From contig NZ_CP156795.1 in NCBI RefSeq assembly GCF_039862785.1, forward strand, positions 372,001-436,000: a stretch of DNA of 64,000 bases, read 5' to 3'. The notes under the pieces were generated by a model. It was not told the origin of the DNA and did no database searches. It saw only the letters and a list, made by a program, of their open reading frames with translations. A program made the position numbers and the translations under genes. This DNA is from Acinetobacter sp. ANC 7912 (lineage in GTDB: Bacteria > Pseudomonadota > Gammaproteobacteria > Pseudomonadales > Moraxellaceae). Below, piece by piece: positions 39,108 through 48,055 of this stretch; positions within the stretch are counted from its first letter, which is position 1, and every line of letters starts with the position of its first letter.

Positions 39108-39519
39108 ATCTCTCTTCTAATTGAAATTCAATTTCAAAATTAGTGCCATCCCAATAAATCAATTCTCCAATCCAGTTAATTTTCGCATTGAATCTCTTAG
39201 GGTATTTACTAGCATCATGTCCATCTAATATATATTTAAAATCAGAGAGATTATTAAGCATTACAATGATTGGACGAATCGGTAATTTAGATGAATAGGC
39301 TAAATCAAGATTTGCTTTAAATTCATTGCACCCATGTCCAGACCATCGATCTATACGGTCTTTATAAATTTGTTTCCTTGCAGTGGGATGTTTTTTTAGA
39401 AGAGGAGAATGTCCCCATAAGCTCACGATAAGTTCATTTTTGGAATTGATAGAAGATACGGACCAATTAGGATTCTTAAGTTCTGCATTAAATTTTTTGA
39501 ATTCATCAACAATTCCCAT
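39106..39519 (-). CDS. Hypothetical protein of 137 residues
   Basis: I do not recognise this protein. It starts MGIVDEFKKFNAEL (ATG 39519 with AAGGA seven bases upstream; a GTG one codon earlier is possible). It contains SLWGHSPLLKKH, IDRWSGHGCNEF and IGELIYWDGTNFEIEF. The mix of Trp, His and Asp and the lack of signal or membrane segments suggest a small soluble alpha/beta protein. It begins the accessory region, is AT-rich, and stands alone between the hemerythrin and transporter genes. A nuclease or defence role is only a guess. Confidence 0.7.
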   Translation of the reverse strand: MGIVDEFKKFNAELKNPNWSVSSINSKNELIVSLWGHSPLLKKHPTARKQIYKDRIDRWSGHGCNEFKANLDLAYSSKLPIRPIIVMLNNLSDFKYILDGHDASKYPKRFNAKINWIGELIYWDGTNFEIEFQLEER

Positions 39520-39590
39520 CACATAATCCTTTAAATTTAATATTGATTAAGAATGTATTTAGTAATATCTCATTCTTAATCAATTTACTA

Positions 39591-40469
39591 TTATGCTGAT
39601 TTTTCTTTTCTGGACTGGTGTGCAGCACGAACAGTCACGCCGACTGATGCAAGCATGATACAGGCCAAGGCAATCCACTGGATCAGGCTAATCCGTTCCC
39701 CGAGCAGGATAAAGCCAGTCAAAGCTGCCAGTGCAGGTGACAGACTGGACAGGGTGCCATAGCTCATCTTGTTCAGCTGTTTGAGTGCTTTTAAGTCCAG
39801 TGCATAGGGAATCGCAGTGGCCAGCGTAGCAATGATGAGTGCCTTGCCCCAGTACTGGGTATCCAGTACAGCTTCTGCATTACTATAGAATCCGATCGGC
39901 AACAGGCACAGCGCAGAAATACTAATCGCAATGGTTAGGGCATGCATGCCGATATTCTGTTGCACCACACGTTGACCAAAGAAAATATAGAAGGCCCAGC
40001 ACAGACCCGCACCCAGCGCACAGGCCGCACCAAACAGGTCAAATTCATGATGTGCTGCCTGTCCCCACGGTACCATCAGGATGATGCCGAGTATCGCCAT
40101 AATCACCCAGATATAATCGCTACGGTTTTTAATCGACAATAGCGCCAGTCCTAATGGGCCAACAAATTCCAATCCCACGGCAATGCCTTGTGGCAGTTTG
40201 CTCAGCGACATATAGAACAGGATATTCATCAGACCCAGAGCCGCGCTATAGCACAGTAAGTCTTTCCATTTCAGATAAGGCAAACGCGAGATGATTTTCC
40301 AGGAACGAAACATCACCCCGACAATAATTGCAGCAAAACACAGACGTAAAATGGTGACCGTCAGCGGATCCAGCACAGTAAACAGTTGCTTCGCAAAAGA
40401 TGCACTGATCTGGTATGAAGCCATGGATAGAACCATGTACAACACAGCAAGAAGTTGGGCGTTTGGCAT
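39591..40469 (-). CDS. EamA/DMT family inner-membrane transporter
   Basis: This is a ten-helix EamA-type permease. The frame is open to 40622, but I chose ATG 40469, giving MPNAQLLAVLYMVLSMASYQISASFAKQLF, because helix one of the family starts there; the 51 upstream residues look uncoded and no ribosome binding site is obvious for either. Family marks are FVGPLGLALLSIKN, ALGAGLCWAFYIFFGQR and SLSPALAALTGFILLGERIS. The protein resembles RhtA-like exporters. A broken paralogue is at 45825-46703. Confidence 0.82.
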   Translation of the reverse strand: MPNAQLLAVLYMVLSMASYQISASFAKQLFTVLDPLTVTILRLCFAAIIVGVMFRSWKIISRLPYLKWKDLLCYSAALGLMNILFYMSLSKLPQGIAVGLEFVGPLGLALLSIKNRSDYIWVIMAILGIILMVPWGQAAHHEFDLFGAACALGAGLCWAFYIFFGQRVVQQNIGMHALTIAISISALCLLPIGFYSNAEAVLDTQYWGKALIIATLATAIPYALDLKALKQLNKMSYGTLSSLSPALAALTGFILLGERISLIQWIALACIMLASVGVTVRAAHQSRKEKSA

Positions 40470-40637
40470 GAGAACAGGAGTGTGCCAGACCGGCACAGCA
40501 TTCAGTTGGGGAGTGCGGCAGATTATAGCAAACTGGCGAATTTTTAATGAAGCTTGGTGAGCACTATTTTGTGAAGAGTAAGTTAGTTTTATGAGAAATG
40601 AATTTAAATTTGTTGTATTCAAAATTACATAAAAAAT

Positions 40638-41613
40638 ACGCCAATCTCAACTTTAAATAAGCTTTTCAAATTGAATCGGCGAATAACCACATTTTTTATT
40701 CATAACGACGCAGACCGTATGTGACAAAATCTTTCTGATAAAACGATGCGATAAGTGCCATAAATCTCTTGCCCTTACTTTTTGAATATTAAAGCGATCA
40801 GTTAATTGACCAATGACCGTTTCAATTTTCCTTCGTGCTCTCATAAGCAACCTCATTGATTCTTGAGATCTAGAGTCCGGCATATTCTTTCTTAAAGGAG
40901 TTTGTAGATCAACATACTGAAATTTATAGTATTCTTTCAAGCTGGGTCTTAAGTAACCTTTATCTGCACCTAGTAACCCATGAATATTTTCTGTGATTTC
41001 TGGTGCAACATCACGCTCATCTACATTTGCTGGAGCGAAAGTATAGCCAGTAATCATACCCTCCAAATTAATTACAAGATGCCCTTTAAAACCATAGTAT
41101 TTCTCTTGTTGTGCAGCACAATAACTAAAACCTGCATGTTCTTTGAAATTCTTGTGTCTTTTTGCTCGACTATAACGACAAACAGGTATAGGAAATCCAT
41201 CAATAAAATGAATATGATCCTGACCATAATGTGCAGTTAATTGGGCTGTGATTTTTTGATGAACTTGCCATAAGTTTGCACAATGCTTACAAAAGTTAGG
41301 ATATGAACCTAAATGAGGGAACCAACTTAAGTAATTGTTTTTAAAAAAACATCCATATGCTTTTATCCGTATCCATTTTGAGACACTCACCAACAATTTG
41401 CATTGTGATAATTTCAATATCGGTTAAAGCAGGTGGAAAACCACGTTTTCTTAATGGTTCAGAGACTATAGTTGGGTAAATTTCCTCTATGATTAAATAG
41501 ACAATGATGATAAATTCTTCAGTGGACATAACTGTAATTTTATTTTCATAGACGGATTTAAAATGAGGTTATGTCCTTTTTATTTCTATGACTTAAAAAG
41601 TTGAGATTGGCGT
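40638..41613 (-). mobile_element. IS982-like insertion sequence with frameshifted transposase
   Basis: A 976-bp element is bounded by 17-bp perfect inverted repeats: ACGCCAATCTCAACTTT at 40638-40654 and its complement ending at 41613. No matching target duplication is visible in the bases flanking it. It encodes one reverse-strand transposase broken by a single-base shift. Length and protein fit the IS982 family. Confidence 0.85.
40653..41529 (-). pseudogene. IS982-type transposase, frameshifted
   Basis: The N-terminal part (start 41529, MSTEEFIIIVYLIIEEIYPTI) ends at a stop near 41341; the rest continues in another frame to 40653. A run of seven A at 41343-41349 (T on the coding strand) is the break point: removing one base joins WMFF to KNNYLSWFPH and restores about 290 residues. 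The C-terminal half has HFIDGFPIPVCRY, GADKGYLRP and RRKIETVIGQL, consistent with the DDE transposase of this family. It could be a plain indel; a programmed shift is less likely. Confidence 0.82.
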
Positions 41614-41772
41614 AACCTAACTTTAGTCATGCGATTCATGAAAGAAAACGAAAATGTGATCTACTTAACGACCAAGTTACATTTTTTAACTTGAGTTAAT
41701 AGACCTGATATATTCAAATTTTTTTAGTCCTTTATGGTCATTCAGATAATAATCACAATCAGGTAAATAAAA

Positions 41773-42924
41773 ATGAAATTTAAAGTTCTCTCATGTGCGA
41801 TTTTTAGCTGCATGCTTGCGGCATGTAATGACTCTGATCATGATCAGCCTGTGGTAAAAAATCCCAATACACCAACTACACCATCAAATCCATCGACACC
41901 AAGTACACCGTCAACACCAGGTGCAGGCGGGAATACCCTGTCTGAATTTTATACGTATACGTTTAATAGTCCGCAGCTTGAAAGTAATGAATATGATGAG
42001 GCACGTAACCTGTTAGTGGACAGTGCAAAAAAACAGATTGCCAATGGTATTTTGTACTACGATACAAATACCGAGGTTAGTGCGGATTATACGCTTGATG
42101 ACACTGTATATTTCGGAACCTACGTCACAGCCAAAGGTGTCTTCCAACCTGATAAAGAACGTGTAACAAATTTAGGTTATAAATTAGAACGTGTCATTGA
42201 AAATACCGGTACAAGCTTTGTGTCTGCACCTGCTACAATTCCTGAAAATGATATTCGCAATGTCACCACACTCGAATGGCATGATTTATCTGGCAAAAAA
42301 CTCACAGAACGTACCAATCTTGCCATGCAAAAAATTGTGGCAGACAAAGACCTGAAAGGCTATTTTTCACCAGACAATAAGGTCAATGCCAATCGTCAGT
42401 ATTACAATCAATATTTACAGAATTTTATTAAATTACAGAGTGAACGCAGTTTTCCATCGGGAGCAAAATGTTTCCGTGTGATTTCAGAAGACCCTAAAAC
42501 AGAATATATTGAATTCAGTCAGGAGATTGAACCCGGCGTTAATTTGCCGACGAGCTTAGCAGAGTGGGCAGAATCTTATAGCACACTAGCGAAATCGATT
42601 GTGGACGGTCGTCTCGCTAATCTGAACTACAAAAAAGCTGAATATCTAGACAATCAACAATATTATAAAAAGTATTTTGGTGCGATTGAGTACAACGGCA
42701 AAGTTTATGAAAGCTCATTCTCTGAAAAATTAGTCCATGCCGATGCAAATGCACTTTTCCTCAAAAATACTATTGCTCAACTTAAATCATTGGGCGCTGA
42801 AGGTGAACCACTGATTAAACAAGTGACCTATAAAATTGAGGGTCTGAACAATAACTGTGATGGCTATAATGTTGAGGCAGCAAAAGTATTAAATGCAGCG
42901 ATTAAAGATGCTCAACCTAAATAA
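41773..42924 (+). CDS. Predicted lipoprotein, unknown function
   Basis: This 383-residue protein has a lipoprotein signal (MKFKVLSCAIFSCMLAAC; lipobox LAAC, Cys18), followed by Asp, which could favour inner-membrane retention only if at +2; here +2 is Asn. A Pro/Thr/Ser linker (TPSNPSTPSTPSTPG, about residues 34-50) leads to the globular domain. Two cysteines (AKCFRV, NNCDGYN) may pair. I do not recognise the domain. A decayed paralogue follows at 43047-45820 with the same ending and terminator, so this is a tandem gene pair. Confidence 0.8.
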   Translation: MKFKVLSCAIFSCMLAACNDSDHDQPVVKNPNTPTTPSNPSTPSTPSTPGAGGNTLSEFYTYTFNSPQLESNEYDEARNLLVDSAKKQIANGILYYDTNTEVSADYTLDDTVYFGTYVTAKGVFQPDKERVTNLGYKLERVIENTGTSFVSAPATIPENDIRNVTTLEWHDLSGKKLTERTNLAMQKIVADKDLKGYFSPDNKVNANRQYYNQYLQNFIKLQSERSFPSGAKCFRVISEDPKTEYIEFSQEIEPGVNLPTSLAEWAESYSTLAKSIVDGRLANLNYKKAEYLDNQQYYKKYFGAIEYNGKVYESSFSEKLVHADANALFLKNTIAQLKSLGAEGEPLIKQVTYKIEGLNNNCDGYNVEAAKVLNAAIKDAQPK

Positions 42925-42935
42925 AACCTGAAATC

Positions 42936-42951
42936 AGGCACTTCGGTGCCT
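42936..42951 (+). terminator. Hairpin after lipoprotein gene
   Basis: AGGCAC-TTCG-GTGCCT with a UUCG tetraloop, followed by TTGTTGT. A near-identical hairpin ends the paralogous pseudogene at about 45820-45833. Confidence 0.72.
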
Positions 42952-43046
42952 TGTTGTATCATAATTCGATCAAGAGCAAACATGCTCTATTCACCGTTTG
43001 ACGTCAAATAATCTTAAAAATAATAAACATGACGAGGTGTTCTATA

Positions 43047-43843
43047 ATGACATTAAATCGAGTTTGCTACGCTTTAGTGACGCTCATCGTATGTGGTTGT
43101 CATAATTCGGATGATCACAACACTCCTGTGTTCGAACCTGTTGCAGATCCTTCAGAACAGTCGACACCTGTGACACCACCTGCAGAAAAACCACCTGAAA
43201 CAAACTCACCACAAGAATAACCACCTGAAGCGCAAGAAAAACCCGATCTCACGCATGCTGAACCCTTGACGCAATATTTTATATACGATTTTTCAACACC
43301 GAATAATGAAGAATTTGAACCTGAGCATGATCATATTCTGTTGTCAGCCGCTGAGTATCGTGTGAAAGATCAAGCACTTTATATGACTCAGCATACTCAT
43401 GTACTGCCTGAAACTATCATAAAAATGGACGTAGAAAACAAAAATTTTGTGACAGCGACAGGGGTATATGATTCAGATTATCAAAAGAGCAGTGCAGGCT
43501 GGAAAATTATTGAAAATCAGAAAGGTAAATTAGAACTACGACCATGGACAACACAAGAAAATGATATACGGACGACGTATTATTTGCAGTGGTATGATCT
43601 TTCAGATCATGCAATGACTTATATGACCAATGTGGCTGTCAATTTGCTGTTAAAAGATAAAGATGCCCAATCAGCACTCAGTTATGCAGTAGATCGAATT
43701 AATGAGCCAGGATTTGATCGTTACTACTATCGCTTAAATCGTTTCGTAGAACTGCAGCAGCAACATAAATATCCGAAAGGTTCTAAGTGTTTTGTCATTT
43801 ATAAAGTGCAAAATCAGGTGCCATATCTACAGTTTGATTTGAC
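43047..43843 (+). pseudogene. Paralogous lipoprotein gene, 5' part, with nonsense codon
   Basis: The start MTLNRVCYALVTLIVCGC looks like a lipoprotein signal with a Pro-rich linker. A TAA at 43218-43220 interrupts the linker (after TNSPQE); the frame continues afterwards as PPEAQEKPDLTHAEP and then the domain EPLTQYFIYDFSTPNNEEF, homologous to the gene at 41773 (WTTQENDIRTTYYLQWYDLSDHAMTYMTNVAV against the equivalent block there). The frame is then cut by an IS200/IS605-type element after VPYLQFDL. The exact insertion base is uncertain by some bases. Confidence 0.82.
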
Positions 43844-43855
43844 ATCCTCTCCGAC

Positions 43856-44914
43856 CTAAAGGACGGAGATTCCTCCTGCGAGACGCCCATGTCCGAGCGC
43901 AAGAATATTCAGTGCTGAGTTTATATCTCTATCGTGGAATGTACCGCACTCCACACACTGCCATTCTCTTATTCCAAGTCCTGCTCTACCTTTCAGACTA
44001 CTGGAGCGTGAGCCGCAGCACGAGCAAGTTTGGGTGGTATAGGCTTCATTGACTTCTTCATACCATACCCCTGCGTTCTCGCATTTATACTTGAGCATGG
44101 TTCTTAAGGTCGTCCAACCTGCATCGAGTACAGACTTAGCTAATTTTGTCTGTGCTAATGCTTTGGCATTCACATTACCAACGAAGATGGCTGCATGTTC
44201 ATTCACCAGTTTATGACTGAATTGATGCAGCATATTTTGACGTAGATTTTTGATCTTGGCATGAATCGCTTTGACACGTTTTTTATTTCTTGCTCTTTGA
44301 GCAATACCAAGTTTTTGTTCATATTGACGATAGATTTTAGGCGCTTTGAACTTTACACCATCTGAGCAAGTCGCAAGGTCTTTGAGTCCTAGATCAATGC
44401 CAATTGAGGTTTTAGCGGTGGTTTTCTCTGTTTTAATTGAATCAACCACAAGACATACATACCAACGCCCTCGGCTATCCTCGACAAACGAGCCTGTTTT
44501 AACATTGTATTTACTTAGTCCGTAACTGTCCCATAGCTTGAATTGATGCTTGCCGTATTGGACATACCCATCGGCATATTTCACCGCCACTTTTTTAAAT
44601 GGAATCCAACCGAGAGAACGTCTAGCATTTTTTTTGTTACTGACACGCCATTTTAGCTTGGCTTTTTTAAATTGCTTTCTTCGAGTAACTAATTCTTCCG
44701 CAACTGCCTGTATGGTTTGGCTGTGCAAATTGCACTCTTTTGATGTACCTTTCGTGTATTTAGCAATATCGTAAGCTGAAAAGAATTGTTGTTTTCTTTG
44801 CAAGTGTTTAAAACACAAATCATTGACATAGTTCCAGACAAAATTAACTTCAGATGCCAATTGGTCTAGCACCTTGCAATGTTTGTCTTTTATGCGTAAT
44901 TTAAGTGTCTTCAT
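43856..44914 (-). CDS. tnpB: TnpB (IS200/IS605 family RNA-guided nuclease-like protein)
   Basis: The 352-residue OrfB/TnpB starts MKTLKLRIKDKHCKVLDQL (ATG 44914). The RuvC-like domain has GIDLGLKDLATCSDG (first Asp, about residue 176) and HDRDINSALNIL (last Asp) and a zinc ribbon CSCCGS...CVECGT. At the usual RuvC Glu position the sequence reads IFVGNVNAKAL, so the canonical Glu is not there; related families carry a shifted acidic residue. Studied TnpB proteins use a guide RNA from the element end to cut DNA and help retain the element. A guide RNA would be expected at the 43850 side. Confidence 0.88.
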   Translation of the reverse strand: MKTLKLRIKDKHCKVLDQLASEVNFVWNYVNDLCFKHLQRKQQFFSAYDIAKYTKGTSKECNLHSQTIQAVAEELVTRRKQFKKAKLKWRVSNKKNARRSLGWIPFKKVAVKYADGYVQYGKHQFKLWDSYGLSKYNVKTGSFVEDSRGRWYVCLVVDSIKTEKTTAKTSIGIDLGLKDLATCSDGVKFKAPKIYRQYEQKLGIAQRARNKKRVKAIHAKIKNLRQNMLHQFSHKLVNEHAAIFVGNVNAKALAQTKLAKSVLDAGWTTLRTMLKYKCENAGVWYEEVNEAYTTQTCSCCGSRSSSLKGRAGLGIREWQCVECGTFHDRDINSALNILALGHGRLAGGISVL

Positions 44915-44934
44915 CACTAAAATATATTTGGTCT

Positions 44935-45348
44935 ATGAATAATAGTCAAGAGATTAGAACAGGTCGTCACTGTGTTTTTAATATGCACGTTCATTTAGTC
45001 TTTGTGGCTAAATATCGTAGAGATGTTTTTACCAAAGCTATGCTCGAAACTATGAATGAAGTATTCAAGCGCATTTGCTTAGACTTTGAAGCTAAGTTGG
45101 TAGAATTTGATGGTGAGCATGATCATGTTCATTTACTTGTGAACTATCCACCAAAAGTAGCTATTTCTAGCTTGGTTAACAGCCTAAAAGGTGCATCTAG
45201 TCGTATTTTAAGAACTAAACACCCTGAAATTAAAAACAAATTATGGGGGAATGCTTTGTGATCGCCTAGTTATTTCGCTGCATCGTGTGGAGGTGCTCCC
45301 ATTGGGATTATTAAACAATATATCCAACAACAGCAAACACCGCATTAG
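44935..45348 (+). pseudogene. tnpA: IS200/IS605 Y1 transposase TnpA with premature stop before the catalytic tyrosine
   Basis: The frame from ATG 44935 starts MNNSQEIRTGRHCVFNMHVHLVFVAKYRR; the HUH metal motif is HDHVHLLV. A TGA at 45259-45261 stops it after KLWGNAL; TGG at that place would continue SPSYFAASCGGAPIGIIKQYI to TAG at 45346, a normal 137-residue protein. The Tyr in PSYFAAS is the nucleophile in this family, so the truncated product cannot cut DNA. A single base change from Trp explains the lesion. Confidence 0.85.
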
Positions 45349-45349
45349 C

Positions 45350-45386
45350 AATCCTAGCTAATCCCCACAAGGGGGACTAGCGGATT
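45350..45386 (+). repeat. Subterminal hairpin of the IS200/IS605-type element
   Basis: AATCC (45350-45354) pairs with GGATT (45382-45386) around inner CTA/TAG and CCCC-ACAA-GGGG pairings. Such imperfect hairpins are recognised by Y1 transposases. Confidence 0.65.
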
Positions 45387-45401
45387 GCAGCCTTATATCC
45401 C

Positions 45402-45415
45402 CGCCCTGAAGGGCG
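45402..45415 (+). repeat. Second subterminal hairpin CGCCCT-GA-AGGGCG
   Basis: A perfect 6-bp stem with two-base loop lies inside the forward end of the IS200/IS605-type element. Confidence 0.65.
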
Positions 45416-45460
45416 AGGTTTTACGGCTAAAGGGATAAAAATCTAAAAGCATGGAGTTAG

Positions 45461-45820
45461 GCTTCGGTATATCAGGATATTCAGTATGACACCTTTAATG
45501 GATTGCCAATTGCTAAAGTGGATCGCGGTGAAGTATTTAGTTTTAATCTCGCACGTTATTGGGGTGCAGTGGAATATAAGCAACACGTCTTTGATGCTAC
45601 TTTTTCTACAGACTTAAATCTGAGTGATATGCTCAAAGCGCGTGAAGCTCATTATCAGCGTATGTTACAAGAACTAAGTGATGTGATGAGTCTAGGTGAA
45701 ATTAAACTCACTGACTATTACTATGATAATCAGTTAAAAGGATGTCATGGCTATAATGTCACTGCAGCCCAAGCAATTGATGCATTAATTCTGCAAGCGG
45801 AATCAACAACACAGCAATAG
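45461..45820 (+). pseudogene. Paralogous lipoprotein gene, 3' part after IS insertion
   Basis: In frame the segment reads from SVYQDIQYDTFNGLPIAKV to the end LILQAESTTQQ, matching the last third of the lipoprotein at 41773 (RYWGAVEYKQHVFDATF, KGCHGYNVTAAQAIDAL against GAIEYNGKVYESSF, NNCDGYNVEAAKVL). The conserved Cys-His/Asp-Gly-Tyr-Asn block near the end is retained. A TAG upstream in frame (45458) belongs to the element. A hairpin like that at 42936 follows the stop. Confidence 0.8.
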
Positions 45821-45824
45821 GCAC

Positions 45825-46703
45825 TTAGGTGCCTTGTTGTTCTGCCTGTTGCATGGTCACGGTACAGCCAATGGACGCGCTGATAATGGTGGCAAGTGCT
45901 AGCCACTGTGTTCATAGTAAAGACTCACCTAAAAATACAAAACCAGACAGGGCGGCAATGGCAGGTTCCAAGCTCATGAGTGTGCCAAAGCTCAGCGCCG
46001 TTAAATTACGCAGTGCAATCATTTCCAAGCTAAACGGCAGCGCACTGGCTAAAATTGCTAAACCCAAGAAATACATCAGGCTCATCGGTTGAAAGGTATG
46101 AGATGGCATACCTAAACACAGGGCAATCGGCATTAAAATACACATCCCCACAAACATTCCTAAGCACACGGTATGATTACCTGAAACACCGGATGGTTTT
46201 TGCCCTGCCACAATATACAATGCCCAACAGCTCCCAGCCCCTAAAGCAAATAAAATGCCCATCGGGTCGAGTGGTTCTACAGCTTGATTGAATGGGAACA
46301 GTAAAATTAAACCGAGAATGGCAAGACCCACCCAAATAAAATCAAACTTTTGCCGTGCATGAAATAATGCCACCGACAATGGACCAATAAATTCAAAGGA
46401 CACTGCAATGCCAAGAGGTAAGCGATGAATCGCGAGATAGAACAGTACATTCATACCGGCGAGTGCAATACCATAACTGATGATGGCTTTCCATTTCACT
46501 TGCTGAAAATTAATCTGCCAAATTTTAAAAATCAGTGCCAAAACCAAAGCGCCCAACAGTAAGCGCATTGCTGAAACCGTCACAATTGGAAATTGCTCAA
46601 AGAGTATTTTGGCGAATGAACCACTGCTTTGCATGCTGAGCATGGAAATTAGGAGTAGCAAATAGGCCTGAACAGTGGGGGTAACTTTAGAGAAGAAGAC
46701 CAC
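45825..46703 (-). pseudogene. EamA/DMT transporter with premature stop
   Basis: The coding frame (GTG 46703, MVFFSKVTPTVQAYLLLLISMLS) is a paralogue of the gene at 39591 with FIGPLSVALFHARQ and SLEPAIAALSGFVFLGE. A TGA at 45912-45914 ends it after GESLL; reading through gives TQWLALATIISASIGCTV and a stop at 45825, aligning with the last helix of the intact paralogue (IQWIALACIMLASVGVTV). So one nonsense codon removes the final transmembrane helix. The remaining 263 residues may be non-functional or a sequencing error may be involved. Confidence 0.75.
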
Positions 46704-46781
46704 GATAATTGATATTCCAAATCATGCGAACGATGAGAAAAAGCACAGCAATGCTCTGAAATATAAAAGCAATAGGCACAA

Positions 46782-46809
46782 AAAAACCACAGCAATTGCT
46801 GTGGTTTTT
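46782..46809. terminator. Terminator after serA
   Basis: The palindrome ACCACAGCAATTGCTGTGGT is flanked by A6 and T5. It serves serA on the reverse strand. Confidence 0.88.
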
Positions 46810-46822
46810 CCGAAGTACTGGA

Positions 46823-48055
46823 TCAGTATAATACGCGAACGCGGATTGTACCTTCCAGATTATGTAATGTGTCTAGCGCTTCATGAGATGCAGTCGCATC
46901 AACATCCATTACCAGGTAACCCACATCACCTTTAGTCATTAAAGTTTGACCAGAGATGTTGATGCCATGTTCAGCAAACAGGTTGTTGATCTTAGACAGC
47001 ACACCCGGGATGTTTTTGTGGATGTGTAGCAGACGGTGTTTACCTTCAGTTAATGGCAATGCGATTTCTGGGAAGTTCACCGCAGAAAGTGTCATACCTT
47101 TATCTGAATAAGCCACGAACTTCTCAGCAACTTCCAGACCGATGTTTGCCTGAGCTTCCATGGTAGAACCACCCACGTGAGGAGTCAGGATCACGTTTGG
47201 CAGGCCACGCAGTGGAGAAACAAATTCTTCACCGTTTGCTTTCGGCTCTTTAGGGAATACGTCAACCGCAGCACCAGCCAGGTGGCCAGATTTCAGTGCA
47301 TCAGCCAGGTCTTCGATCACGACACATGTACCACGTGCAGCATTGATGAAGATTGCGCCGTCTTTCATCTGGTCAAACTGTTCTTTCGCCATAAAATTAC
47401 GGGTAGAAGGAACGTCTGGAACGTGGATCGATACCACATCAGCATTTGCCAGTAATTCGCCCATTGTGCCGACCTGACGTGCATTACCTAAAGGCAATTT
47501 AGTCACTGTATCGTAATAGATCACTTTCATACCCATGCTTTCAGCAAGCACAGACAGTTGTGAACCGATTGAACCGTAACCCACGATACCTAAAGTTTTA
47601 CCACGTGTTTCATAAGAACCGACAGCAGTTTTTTCCCAGCCACCCGCGTGAGTTGTTACTGATTTTTCAGGAACACGACGCAGGAGAAGGATTGCTTCAG
47701 CAAGTACCAGTTCTGCAACTGAACGAGTGTTTGAGTATGGTGCGTTAAACACAGGGATACCACGACGCATTGCAGCGTTCAGGTCCACCTGGTTGGTACC
47801 GATACAGAAACAGCCCACTGCGATCAGCTTATTCGCAGCTTCAAACACTTCTTCAGTTAACTGAGTACGGGAACGGATACCAATGAAGTGAGCATCTTTG
47901 ATCGCTTCTTTCAGTGCTTCACCCTCAAGCGCTGTTTTGCGATAGTCAATGTTGGTATATCCAGCTGCATTCAATGTGTCGATTGCGTTCTGGTGAACAC
48001 CTTCTAACAACAAGAAACGGATTTTATCTTTAGGTAGAGATAGATGTTGGCTCAT
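46823..48055 (-). CDS. serA: D-3-phosphoglycerate dehydrogenase
   Basis: This 410-residue enzyme catalyses the first step of serine synthesis. I chose ATG 48055 (GGAG five bases upstream; MSQHLSLPKDKIRFLLLEG), not the longer opening from 48157. NAD-binding GIVGYGSIGSQ (about residue 158), catalytic Arg in NAARGTC, Glu in FPKEP and His in TPHVGGS are present, followed by a C-terminal ACT domain (HIHKNIPGVLSKINNLF) for serine feedback. E. coli-type SerA also reduces 2-oxoglutarate to D-2-hydroxyglutarate; the divergent neighbour oxidises that product back. Confidence 0.95.
   Translation of the reverse strand: MSQHLSLPKDKIRFLLLEGVHQNAIDTLNAAGYTNIDYRKTALEGEALKEAIKDAHFIGIRSRTQLTEEVFEAANKLIAVGCFCIGTNQVDLNAAMRRGIPVFNAPYSNTRSVAELVLAEAILLLRRVPEKSVTTHAGGWEKTAVGSYETRGKTLGIVGYGSIGSQLSVLAESMGMKVIYYDTVTKLPLGNARQVGTMGELLANADVVSIHVPDVPSTRNFMAKEQFDQMKDGAIFINAARGTCVVIEDLADALKSGHLAGAAVDVFPKEPKANGEEFVSPLRGLPNVILTPHVGGSTMEAQANIGLEVAEKFVAYSDKGMTLSAVNFPEIALPLTEGKHRLLHIHKNIPGVLSKINNLFAEHGINISGQTLMTKGDVGYLVMDVDATASHEALDTLHNLEGTIRVRVLY

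Larger units (their letters stand above)
43845..45450. mobile_element. IS200/IS605-type element with divergent tnpB and broken tnpA
   Basis: Divergent tnpB (reverse) and tnpA (forward) genes start 20 bp apart. The tnpB-side end carries the hairpin CTCCGACCT-AA-AGGACGGAG (near 43850-43870) and the other side carries two stems: AATCC...GGATT (45350-45386) and CGCCCT-GA-AGGGCG (45402-45415). Subterminal hairpins, lack of terminal inverted repeats and lack of target duplication are typical of this family. It interrupts a lipoprotein gene. The outer limits are estimated from where lipoprotein homology stops and restarts. Confidence 0.8.

Noticed and set aside
41330..41360. Programmed frameshift in the IS982-like transposase
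   Set aside because: The needed shift is +1 (or -2) at a T7A5 run, whereas usual programmed sites give -1; a plain indel is simpler.
40620..41625. Target duplication flanking the IS982-like element
   Set aside because: Bases on the two sides of the inverted repeats do not match over 5 or more positions.
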